Below are positions 43,538 to 53,252 of a stretch of DNA of 64,000 nt, piece by piece (positions within the stretch are counted from its first letter, which is position 1; every line of letters begins with the position of its first letter). A program made the translations under genes and the position numbers. Origin of the DNA: Acanthornis magna (lineage: Eukaryota; Chordata; Aves; Passeriformes; Acanthizidae). The notes under the pieces are model-generated. The model searched no databases, was not told the DNA's origin, and saw only the letters and a list, made by a program, of their open reading frames with translations. The DNA is taken from assembly GCA_036785705.1 (NCBI GenBank), contig JAWUZG010001165.1, positions 62,001-126,000 of the forward strand. The letters are read 5' to 3'.

Positions 43538-44198
43538 TGTCCTGGGGTGGCGTAAATTATATTTTGTATTCCCTATCGTTTGTATGTTTGACCAGAAATA
43601 TGGTTCTGTAGCTTTAACTGTGTCTTGCAGCCAAGAGAAGCTCTGCCAGCGTGGGATGTTTTGAAAACTTTTTCCCTGGACTGTTCTACGGGGGAGTGAG
43701 AAGGAAGGGACACTGGTTTTTTTGGTTTTTTTTTTCCCTTGGGTCAGCTGCTGCTGCTGGTTGCTGCTGCCACCGGTGTGGCTGCTGCTTGGGGGTTTTT
43801 TTTGTTTTTTTTCCTGGGATTGTTTTTCGTTGCTTTCTGGACCTTTTTCCCCGACTTGCTTTCTCATCTGAGAACCTGAGGAGCCCCGGAGGACAGAGGA
43901 CAAGAATCGTCCAGGGAGCCACTGGAGGGACTCCACCGGGCCCCTTGGGGACCCCGGAAAGGGGAAGCTACGCCTGAGGAAAAGGACACTAAAGTTCATC
44001 AGCTGTTTATTCAGGTTTAATGACCCCTTTTTCCCTTTCCCCTTCCACTGTGTGGTGTGTTAATTAAACAGTTCTTATCCCACTTTCAGCTGAGATATTC
44101 TGTTTGCTGTGGGGGGAGGGGTGCTGGAAGTTTTGCTGTGGGGAGGTGTTTTATTCAGAACACTTTCCACCTAGGAAAATTTTCTCTAATCCTAGACA
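43538..44198 (+). mobile_element. Solo LTR (ERVL type), 661 bp, with 5-bp TSD
   Basis: The element starts TGTCCTGGGG and ends CCTAGACA, and both flanks carry GGGAA (43533-43537 and 44199-44203). The segment 'ttaattaaacagttcttatc' near 44060 resembles the region around the polyadenylation signal of avian ERVL-type LTRs and gives the plus orientation. A 5-bp duplication agrees with ERVL. It contains CTG-rich and T-rich low-complexity stretches. Open frames across it are not genes. Confidence 0.85.
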
Positions 44199-44203
44199 GG
44201 GAA

Positions 44204-45670
44204 CTTGTCCTGAACGGCCATTTGGAATAGGCCAGGCACACAGAATCCATAGGTTGTCAAGGGATTTAAGAACTCTGAGAGAAAGACTTTTTCTGAAGAC
44301 TGTGGTAATGTTCAAGACATGGGTATAGTCTTTCAGAATCTCAGGTAGTCCCAGAGACTGACAAATGTCACTTCACATTTTGGGGTTTAATAATATGTGC
44401 AAAGCAGTACAGTGTCTGGCTTCCTTCAGTTTTTGCAGTCATGTGGTGAAGTCTTGGATAAACAACCTAATTTTTTCTACCACTTCAGCACCCAGAGAGT
44501 AATCAAAGTTATGCCTTTTGTGGGACACATTCACAACAACGTACCTGCCCTTACTTCGCTCTCCATGCTTCTTTTGAGCTTCTTTGTGTTTTGATTTTAA
44601 AAACGTGACCTCACACTTGGTATGCAGAACATTTGTGGTCTGCATTGATGCAATGCAGGCATCATTATACAGTTTTAAAGCTTTTCAGGGGCATCATGGC
44701 CAGCACTCATGAAGATTTCACCTACATTTGATGCTGTGGCTTTGTCTCTCGAAAGAGTGTGTCTAATGGCTGTCACCTTTCCTCATCTATTCCCCATCTA
44801 TTTCCTCATCAATTCTAATTTCTGTAATAAAATGTTGAAGGGTATTTGATTGAAGTTTTCTGACTACACAGACTGGCTAGAAATACCTATATGACATACA
44901 AAGCATTTTAAACAGCATTATTCCATGGCAGACCTGCAAAGCAATAAATCCTCCGTCTGCCAGGGTGTGGGAGCCCTGTGAGAGGTGCCAGCCACCAGCT
45001 AAAGCAACCAATTGTTTGGCTCAATTCTCATTTCTGCCCTGAATTTCACCTTGTCCTCAATGACTCTTTAGGAAAAGAAAAAGAAAAGAACAAAAAGGAG
45101 TCACCTGCTGAAAGCCCACAGGAAGCTGAGATTTCATTCCCTGATAATCATGCTGGACCTTTATTGTAGCAGCAGCAGGGACAAGAAAGGTGCTTTTCAG
45201 TAACTTCCACTCAATGAAACTATGGGAGAAATAAACTTTGCTTTTCCTCCTTTGCTGCTTTCCAAACTGATCCTTTCCAACGCAGCTTTGGCTCTTCCTG
45301 CCAAGAAAGACGTTCTGAAAAGACATTTGCAGTGTCCTATTTACTGAGTAACTCGAGAAGGGGAGCATAAAGCACACCTGGCCTTATCATGTGGAGCGAA
45401 TTCTTCAGAAAAACCCATTTTCAGAGGTGTTTGCTGCTGAGAGAATTCCTGGAATTCAGTGCAAGCGAATCAATTGTTGTTTCCGAGGATCAAAAAGGGC
45501 AACTTTGCCCTTCTCAGCAGCAAAGTGAGGGCTCTGTGTCCACCCAAACATTCCAGCTCAATTATGCAGACTCCCTGGGTGAGAACTCAGAGGTAAGGCA
45601 AAAAAATCTCATTTCAAATTCCACCTGCCCCTGTGCTCCCACCATCAGCCAGCCAGGAATTCCTGGTGGG
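44204..45670. other. Non-coding stretch before the minisatellite
   Basis: I see no gene. Frames of 60-106 codons lack recognisable domains. Base composition starts to rise in GC towards the minisatellite. Confidence 0.5.
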
Positions 45671-45959
45671 TTTAGGAGGTTCCCAGGTGTGTTTAGGAGG
45701 TTCCCAGGTGTGTTTAGGAGGTTCCCAGGTGTGTTTAGGAGGTTCCCAGGTGGGTTTAGGAGGCTCCCAGGTGGGCTTAGGAGGTTCCCAGGTGGGCTTA
45801 GGAGGCTCCCAGGTGGGCTTAGGAGGCTCCCAGGTGGCTTTAGGAGGTTCCCAGGTGGGTTTAGGAGGTTCCCAGGTGGGTTTAGGAGGTTCCCAGGTGG
45901 GTTTAGGAGGTTCCCAGGTGTGTTTAGGAGGCTCCCAGGTGGGTTTAGGAGGTTCCCAG
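45671..45959. repeat. 21-bp minisatellite, about 13.8 units
   Basis: The unit reads TTTAGGAGGTTCCCAGGTGG plus G. Starts fall every 21 bases from 45671 (45692, 45713 and so on to 45944). Units differ by single bases: GTGT or GTGG, TTTAGG or CTTAGG, GGTTCCC or GGCTCCC. Because 21 is a multiple of three and the unit lacks stops, several frames on both strands stay open across it (such as repeated FRRFPGG or NPPGNLL), so these frames are not evidence of a protein. Confidence 0.95.
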
Positions 45960-46705
45960 TGCTGCTCATTTCCTCCTCGCACAAAAGCCGCCCGATGCCC
46001 TCTGGCCTTTACAAAATGATCTTTACCATCTCCACGCTGGGAGCAATTCCTATTTTACAGCCCAGCCAAACCATCATGACACAGCCTGCCAAATCCCAAA
46101 AAACCTCCACGTGCCACTGGTAAAACACGGGAAGGAGGCAGGGAATCAGCCAAGGTCATGCAAGTGGATTAAAACAAACTGCAGAGTAGAAGAAAACCCA
46201 TAAATCCCAGGGGAGATTCCATGTCCAGAATGCCCAGAAAGTCCTGGGGCAGCATCTGCAATGCTCTGCTCAGCCCAAAGCTGGGAGGAGGGAGGAGGAT
46301 TTGTTCGTTCAGGCTGTTTGACGCTGTCTGCTCCATCTCAGAGGGTTTAGCTGTGTCTGCTGTGGAGTTGGACACAGGAATTCCGCTGGCACAAATCCCA
46401 GCACCAGCTGCTCCTGTCTGGGAGAGCCAGAGCCATCCTTCTTCCCCAAAGCCTTACAGCCCTGGCCAGAAAGGACTCCCAGACCTGAGGGATGCATTCC
46501 TGCCGTGCCAGGCTGTGCCAGGAGCTGGGGACGAATCCAGCCCAGCCAGAACACCGGGAAGGGCTCTGGGGAGGAGCACCCTGGGCTGGGATGCTCTGCA
46601 CCACTGCTGGGCAGGGCCACCAACAGAACCTTCTGGAAGCTTGTCCCAAGCACAATCAATCCTTGGGGACAGGCAGGACAAGGAGAGGAGGGAAATCTCC
46701 ACCAG

Positions 46706-46780
46706 CTGCTTCCAGACTCCCATTTCTTATCTGCTTCCAGACTCCCATTCCTTATCTGCTTCCCAACTCCCACTCCTCGT
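46706..46780. repeat. 25-bp tandem repeat, three units
   Basis: Three adjacent units beginning CTGCTTCCAGACTCCCATT at 46706, 46731 and 46756. The third is diverged. It lies just upstream of a CR1 3' end and may be part of that insertion or of its target. Confidence 0.8.
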
Positions 46781-46784
46781 CTCC

Positions 46785-46970
46785 TGCTCCTTCCAGGGCA
46801 GTCCTGTGACACAGCCCAGGCTGTCCCATCCCTGGCAGTGTCCCAGGCCAGCTTGGAAAGGACTTGGAGCACCCTGGGATAGTGGAAGTCATCCCTGCCC
46901 ATGGGAATGGGATGAGCTTTGAGGTCCCTTCCCACCCAAACCACTCCAGGATTCTCAGATTCCCTGAAGG
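46785..46970 (+). mobile_element. CR1 LINE 3' end
   Basis: The segment contains the CR1 3' landmarks in order: 'ggcagtgtcccaggccagct', 'ggacttggagcaccctggga', 'tagtggaagtcatccctgcc', 'catgggaatgggatgagctt' and 'gaggtcccttcccacccaaa', closing with 'ccactccaggattctc' in place of the usual ATTCTATG tail. Plus orientation. Only the 3' part is recognised, which is the usual truncated form of CR1. Confidence 0.8.
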
Positions 46971-47139
46971 GCTCAGAGTTTCACAGGACACGTGTCAAGG
47001 TTGGCTCGATGTTGCCTTGTGTCTGAATTAATTACATCATTGCTAATGAGAACTGAAAATCATTAACTCTGAGCAGCCTGAGTCCCCCAGAGCTCTTCAG
47101 TGGAGTCTCAGTGGGAAACCAGTGATCCTGGAAATGTGG

Positions 47140-47462
47140 GGGGGAAAGGGCTGGGATGGAGTGACTGCTGTAACTGCAGGAGAGCAGCAGGATCTCCTCC
47201 AGGGGCAGAGGAACATGGGATCAGCTGAGAATTCCAATTTATTCCCATTTTATTTTACCAAAAGGGTTGGATGGAGCGACTGTTGTGTCTCCAGGACAGC
47301 AGCAGGATCTCCTCCAGGGGCAGGAGAACATGGGATCAGCCAAGAATTCCCATTTTATTTTACCAAAAGGGTTGGATGGAGTGACTGCTGTGTCTCCAGG
47401 AGAGCAGCAGGATCTCCTCCAGGGGTAGGAGAACATGGGATGAGCTGAGAATTCCCATTTCC
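47140..47462. repeat. Tandem repeat of about 105-115 bp, three units
   Basis: The string 'agcagcaggatctcctccag' recurs at 47183, 47298 and 47403. Each is followed by 'aacatgggat' and 'gaattccca', and the first two also by 'ttttaccaaaagggttggat'. The spacing is 115 then 105 bases. The open frames here, on both strands, follow the repeat and are not genes. Confidence 0.85.
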
Positions 47463-47763
47463 TGCAGCACCGTCTCCCAGTTGGGAGCTGCCTGGGGCAC
47501 CTCAGGGACAGCAGGAGCAGCAGCTGATGGCCACAAGCTCCAGGGAGCATTGAGCAGCACTCCCAGCTCACGGGAATATTCCTTTTGAATATTCCAACAG
47601 CTCAGCTTTTCCCTGGATCACAGCAAAAGCAGCTCCCACAGCCACCCCACCATGCCTGACGAGCAACAGGAGAAAGGAGCAGGTGCCATTTTCTGGCAGG
47701 ACTAAGTTTATCTGAGAATTACCCCCAAACACCCCCCCAGGAGGTGGGATTCACCTGAGAAAG

Positions 47764-47985
47764 GACTTTGGGGGTTTTGGGGGGGCTTTTTTGTTGGTTT
47801 TTTTGGGGAGGATGGCAGTTTGTTTTGTTTTGTTTTCTTTCTGTTTTGGTTTTGTTTTGGTTTTGTTTTTGTCTGTTTGTTTTGGTTGGTTTTGGTTTGG
47901 TTTTTTTTTTTTTTTTTTGTTTGTTTGCTTTGGTGTTTTGGGGGGTTTTTGGCTTTTCTTTTCTTTTTTTTTTTTTTTTTTTAAA
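47764..47985. repeat. T/G-rich low-complexity tract
   Basis: About 220 bases are made almost only of T and G (gttttg, ggttttt, and long T runs of 18-20 bases). On the minus strand it is A/C rich. It could be an expanded poly-A tail of a minus-strand retroposon or simple sequence expansion. Confidence 0.85.
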
Positions 47986-49479
47986 TTTCGCCCCATTGGA
48001 TACAATATCACCATCCAAATGCAAGCTTTGTAAATTCTGCTTTTCCCTGGGAATCCAAACAGGTCCACAGGATCAGTGTGGCAGAGCCTGGGAAGCTCTG
48101 GCTCTCCCAGGGCCTGGATTTCCGAGCCACTGCACCCCCAGAACACACCCAGCCTCTCCAGGAGGCAATTTTCCCATATCCCAAACCCCTCATTGTCCAT
48201 TTTCCAGGTACTCAGGGCATTAATTTCCCCAGGTGCCAAGACAGACAAACCCAGCCAGGATTGACAGGTTTGGTTTTGTTCCAAGGGGTAATTTCTTTTT
48301 CTAAAATCAACACTCCTACATATTCTGTACCCAAAGATTCCTGGAATCAGCTGATGACCACACAAAATACTCATTTCCCAGGAGATCCTGCTCTGCCCTT
48401 TGAATTCCTTGGAAGAAATCCACCCTGATCCAAACCTGGTCTTTCTCCTCTAGTCAGTTTTTCTTTGATTAAAACAAAAATGGTTATTTTATAGCGCTCT
48501 GGACAGCTGTAGGTGAAAGTACTGCCGAGAGGCAGTTGTAAAAAACATCTTAATATTCGGGGGTCAATTGACACAAGAAAATGGGGAAAAAACAAAAAAC
48601 ATCCCAATTGTTGCTGTTGTCCATCAGCTGTGAGCACCACCCTGTTCCTGTGGGTAGATCCCTTCATTGTGACAACTCAAAGTGCACTCCTGTCCTTTCA
48701 TATTTGCTGTGTCACAGTTAAATCGTCAACAAGTCCGAGCAGAAATGGATTTTTACAGCCAGGAGATTAAATTACACACCCTCCCCTCACTGCCTGTCTC
48801 GTGCAAATCCCCGAACAAACAGCAGGTGCGTTAGAACAGAGACCAGGGTGGCGTTTGGGCTCCTCTGCTGACAAATATGACCCAAATAGAAACCAGAGGG
48901 AGGTCACCTCCCCAGCAAGGAAAAGTGAATCTCACCCAAATACAGCTCCTAGCAGGAAATACTCCCGGGATCAGCTCTCCTTGAACCTCGGTTATCTCAC
49001 CCACCAGAATCTTATCTGGGCACTTGCAGCACTCCAACTGCGAATTTACAAATTTACATTCAACATTTCACGTGATTGCTCACAAATCACCTCCTTGCCA
49101 GCCCCGGTGTCCTTTGCCCTTGCTCACAGGTGGCTCTGCCTGTCCTTTATGTCCCCCCAGCCCCTGGGTGCCACCAGGGGAGAGGAGAGGCTCAGGATGG
49201 AGCAGTGCATGCTGCAGACAAGGTCCCACGGCCACCACCTCCTGATGGGGCAGGGAGCGATCCCTTCCCTTCCAAGCATAGCATCTCACCAGGAAAGGTT
49301 TCAGCGGCCCGGAGAGAGGAGAGGGGACAGCCCTGAGCCACTTGTGAGCTGGCACGGTGATGGTGACACCATCAGAGATTGCAGTGAAATTATCTCCTCA
49401 TGAATGAAACACAGAGAGAGCTTGGGAACATCTTATCTTCCCTGCAGATCAGCCAAAGAAACTCACCTGGGGGGATGAA
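47986..49479. other. GC-moderate stretch without a recognised gene
   Basis: Frames up to about 200 codons occur (48801-49403, plus strand), but several overlapping frames on both strands are equally open and none shows a domain. I see no gene that can be supported. Confidence 0.45.
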
Positions 49480-49905
49480 TCCCAAAACCCAGAGTGGGTT
49501 CGGTTTAATGGACCACAGGGGCTCATCTGGGCCCACCTCAGGCCACAGGAGGTGTCCAGAGGAGTCTGGAATATCTCCAGGGAGGAGACTCCACACCCTC
49601 CATGGTGTCTGTTCCAGTGCCCAGAGTGAAGTTGTGCCTCATCTCCAGGTGGAGCTCCCTGGGCTCAGTCCCTGCTGTCCCTCTGTGCCATCGCTGGGCC
49701 CTGGAGCAGAGCCTGGCCCTGCTCTGACCCTCCCTGCAGTCAGGGACACCCAGGGCTGAGGGCCCCTCTGGGCATCTCCTCAGCCCCAGCTCCCTCAGCC
49801 TTTCCTGGGCACCAAGATGCTCCAGGCCCTTCCTGCAGGAGCTCCCTGTCCCTGCTGTCCCGGACAGAGCACTCCAGATGTGCCTCCCAGGGCTGAGAAT
49901 TTGAT
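49480..49905 (-). mobile_element. CR1 LINE fragment
   Basis: The plus strand carries the reverse complement of the conserved CR1 3' part: 'ggagactccacaccctccat', 'ctgttccagtgcccagagtg', 'cagccccagctccctcagcc', 'tttcctgggc', 'gatgctccaggcccttcctg' and 'agcactccagatgtgcctcc'. The order fits a CR1 copy in minus orientation. The 119- and 172-codon frames overlapping it come from the repeat. Confidence 0.75.
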
Positions 49906-50879
49906 TTCATTCCCACTGAAGGCAACACCTTCCAGCCCAGCTGATCCCACCCACTCCACGTGAAGCCACTCCTGCCTCCACTTCTTTCCCAGAGGTCAAA
50001 ACCCCCAGGAATGCCCTTGGCTCCCTTCCCCCCAAGGCCCTGGGGTGGACAATAACAATAAAAATGTGCCTGCAGAGCTTTCAGCCTCCAAACCCAATTC
50101 TCCATGCGCTCTCCTGCAGTTCCTCTGTAATGGCATTTTTTTATGGCCCGGCTGAAGGAATCTAATCTTGTAATTACTCCATTTAATGCTGCCGAATGGC
50201 TGAGCAGGCTCAGCAGCTTCCCGGGATATGGGGAAGGAGAAATGTGGCATAATTGCATTGAAGTGGGAAACAGGAGTAACTGCTCCCATTAAAAATAGTC
50301 AGGAATAGAAGGAAACACGGTGTGAACTGGAGAGAAAGGGAAGAGTTTGTGACGTGCAGCTGAAGATCTGAGAGGGAGCATTTCCCTCCCTGCCCCTTTG
50401 CTTCACAGCAGGACAACAAAGGCAGAAAAGGAGGGAGTTGGGAGCATAAAATCCACAAATCCACAGGGATAAATGGGGCTTGAGGATGGAGGGAGCAGGT
50501 CAAGGGCAAGGCAGCTCCAGGGAGAGGATTCTCCTGGGGCATTGCAGCACTCGTGGGAAAATGAGGGTCCTAAAGCTGGGAAAGTCCTGCTGAGCAGCCT
50601 CTTCCAAGTGCAGAGAACTCCCTCATCCCTGACTTCACAGCAGGAAAAAGGGGAGTGGGAAAAAAATTTGGAATAAAAGCTATCCTTTGAAAAACCTTTG
50701 GGGTGAGCCTTAGCAGTGTTGAAGGAAGGGATGGCAGTGTGGGATGAATTCCTGAGGGTGAGCACTCCACTTGGCCTGGAAAAGCCAAGGGTCATCTCCC
50801 AGGCTCTGGAATTCAGGCTGATGCTCCCAAGGAATGGAGTGAACGCATTCTGCCTTCAAAGAAGAAAATAACAAAAGTG

Positions 50880-50942
50880 GGAAGGACATAACCCATGTGT
50901 TCAACACCTTCCAACCCAAACCATTCCATGATTCCATGGCTC
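50880..50942 (+). mobile_element. CR1 LINE 3' terminus
   Basis: The string 'ccttccaacccaaaccattc' followed by 'catgattccatgg' is the diagnostic CR1 3' end, here with two ATTCCATG-like octamers. Plus orientation. The sequence upstream is too diverged to place the 5' end. Confidence 0.75.
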
Positions 50943-51786
50943 TCTTCCCCTTCGCTTTACATGAGGAAAAACCATGGAACACACCACAGAAATGGCTCAG
51001 GCACCAAGGTCTAGCTGAAGGGAGCCCTGTGCACGCCTGAGCTCCAGAGGGACTTGTTCTGCTTCAAACAGAGCCCCCGAGCTCAGCTTTACACACCTGA
51101 GAGCACCTGTACCAGTAATAAATGCAAAAATTCACCAAAATATCACCAGATTAAAAAACACAGTATTTTCTATTCACCTTGTGACTTTCCAGGCCCCATC
51201 CCCATGCCGAGACCTCTTCCTGCCATCCCAAATCAGAGGGAAGAGTCCAAGAGGTGAAGCTTTCAAAAGCTGAATTCACCCTGTGGCATCATGAGAACCA
51301 GCAAAGAAAATACTGAACCTTCTCCTTTCCTTGGAAAGTTTTCAGACATTTCAGCTTCTCCCTCCATCAGACTCCACAAATATCCTCCACACCTTCACAC
51401 ATCTGATCCTTTTGGCTCAGCTCTCAAATGTCGAAATTCGTTTACCTCGTAATTAACATCATTACGAGCAGTGACATTTTTCTCATCTTCCTGCTTGGGG
51501 TTTTTTTTTGGTGTGTCCTGATGGTTTCTGTCAAGAGGCTGTTTTTTCACTCCCAGTTTTTTCCAAGTAACAGTAAAAACTTGTTCTTTCCTATGAGGAG
51601 CTGCTCTGTGTCCCAGGGATTGCTCCTGACGAGGCAGGGAGGGAGAGCACTGCTGGAAGCGCTCCGGCAACAGCTCTGCCTTCACATTAATCGCAATTCA
51701 CAGAGAGTCCGTCTCCTCCCGTTAATTTTTCGTGGCTTGCCCTTGACGGTATTCCTCCTGGCATGGAATTTTCACCCACCAGGGCA
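50943..51786. other. Non-coding stretch before the duplicated block
   Basis: I see no gene. Frames of up to 124 codons occur without recognisable domains. Confidence 0.45.
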
Positions 51787-52013
51787 AACATGCATTTATT
51801 GAACAAATTCCGATATTGTTTTAACTCTGTTTCTGCTATGTGGGACATTTCTGAAGTTGAGTGGGGGTGAGGAAGTGAGCTTTAGCTACCTAAGAATACT
51901 GTTTTTGCAGTAGAAAGATTTGTAGACAGTGTAGACAACCTTTACATACTACTACCATATTCAGAAAAGATCCTTAAATGACCTATGCGCTGTGACTAAC
52001 TCTTAGCTATTCT

Positions 52014-52142
52014 ATATATGTCTATATATATAAAGGTATAGATGCATATCGCTATATAGATATGTCTATATGCATGTATGTGTACATATGTGTGTATATA
52101 AATATAGATATATCTACGTATGTATATATAGGTGTATATATA
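52014..52142. repeat. TA-rich microsatellite at the 3' end of gene unit A
   Basis: A degenerate array of tatata, gtata and gata units. A related array lies at the same place in copy C (58240-58392), and a third lies at 54128-54480. Each is followed by a similar motif (ggtcaccattcattac, ggccacaatccattac or gtggtcattgcccatt), so the array belongs to the repeated unit. Confidence 0.85.
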
Positions 52143-52207
52143 CAGGTCACCATTCATTACACTCCTACAACAGAGGATACAGGAGAGAGGGGCACCTGCT
52201 CCTGATG

Positions 52208-52325
52208 TACTCTGCTGTGTCCAGCAGAGGATGGTCATGGACTGTGGGGCTGTGCAGGCCATGTGCAGGGCTCTCTGCCTCTGCAGCTCTGCCTCTGCCT
52301 GCCCTTGCCCCGTCCATGCTTCCTT
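52208..52325 (-). other. Highly conserved 3' segment of unit A (possible exon or 3' UTR)
   Basis: By eye this 118-base stretch is identical to 58467-58584 in copy C, while the neighbouring coding parts differ clearly between copies. On the minus strand one frame (containing [20 protein letters not shown]) is open in both copies. It could be a further exon, a conserved 3' UTR or a recent gene-conversion tract. I cannot tell which. Confidence 0.6.
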
Positions 52326-52682
52326 CCTGCTCCTACTCTTCTTCAGGTTATTCAAATGGCCCCCGGACCATAAGCAGGGCCTTCTTAACGACCTCTGTCT
52401 GGTAGCAATACTTTGCATCTAGCCACACCACAGCAGCAGCTGCTGGGTGCTCCTTCTTTCTTTTGCCAGAGCTGCCAGTGGAGGCTGAGGGCAGAGCCCT
52501 CAGTGCTCTCCAGACATGCCTCACCCTTCTCCATCGAGCCGGGGTGTTGATCACTGTCGGTGCAGGAAGGCTTTGGGCGTGTCCTGCAGGTCTTTCTGCA
52601 GCTGTTGATTCCTCTGGGCTTAGCTCCCGGTCCTGCTCCTCCTCTGGGTATTCAGATGGTTTATAGACCACAAGCACAGCCT

Positions 52683-53252
52683 TGTTGCGGCGGCAGTCGC
52701 TCCCGCGAGGCCGAAGCTGCCTGGCCTCTCCGGCTGCCTTCACCCGGGACAAGAGCCGCCGGCTCCCCGCAGACTCTATCCAAAGTAGAGCTGCTCCCGG
52801 CACGCGGACAGCCGCAGGTGCCGACGGTAAAGGAGGCAAAGACAAGGCAAAGGGTTGCGGGAGGGAGTCTCCTCCGTGCTCTCCTTTAATATAGGGGGTA
52901 GGGTACAGGGTGTTTGGGAGGGAGAGAGGAGGAGGAATCTCGGGGGAATGTCTCCGTGCAGCCAGTCTTAATGGGGAGAAACAACCAATGGGGAAAGAGA
53001 CAAGAGGAGGGTACAAGAATCAAGGGTCCAGTAGAAACATAGGAAGGAGGGGTACAATAGACAATCACCAATAATACAATCAACTTAACAAAAGGTTCGG
53101 GAAGAAGGGGAAGGTCCAGAGCCCTAGGCACGCCTCCTATCCAGACCAGGGGCAGGTCTCGGGCCCCTGAGCCCTCTCCTTACAGGGAGCTTCCCACCAG
53201 GGAGATGGAGCTGGCCTGGGAGGCTGAGACAACAAGGGGCAGACCAACCACA
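52683..53252 (-). mobile_element. Solo LTR (class II type), 570 bp, inside gene copy A
   Basis: On the plus strand it starts TGTTGCGGCGG and ends CCAACCACA (TGTG...AACA on the minus strand), flanked by CAGCCT on both sides (52677-52682 and 53253-53258). Removing the LTR and one CAGCCT restores exactly the arrangement seen in copy C (gcacagccttcttaacc), so both borders are certain. On the minus strand it has a CCAAT box (CCATTGG) and a TATATTAAA box about 95 bases downstream. No internal viral genes remain. It is in the same orientation as the gene it interrupts. The length and sequence differ from the provirus LTR at 60740, so it is a different family. Confidence 0.9.
52884..52991 (-). promoter_or_regulatory. 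LTR promoter (CCAAT and TATA boxes)
   Basis: On the minus strand CCATTGG (plus 52985-52991) is followed by TATATTAAA (plus 52885-52893), a normal spacing for a Pol II promoter. Initiation would fall near 52860, and the transcript would run out of the LTR into the 3' modules of gene copy A. ATTAAA inside the same motif could alternatively act as a polyadenylation signal, so the assignment is tentative. Confidence 0.5.

Noticed and set aside
45389..46123. 244-codon plus frame with repeated FRRFPGG and overlapping 120-140-codon frames on both strands
   Set aside because: The frames are open only because a stop-free 21-bp minisatellite keeps every copy in phase. No unique domain lies on either side.
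46309..46944. 211-codon minus frame and 233-codon plus frame
   Set aside because: They overlap one another on opposite strands across a CR1 3' end and tandem repeats, with no domain.
47751..48374. 207-codon minus frame with a Lys-rich stretch
   Set aside because: The Lys/Gln/Asn/Thr run is the translation of the T/G-rich tract read on its A/C strand.
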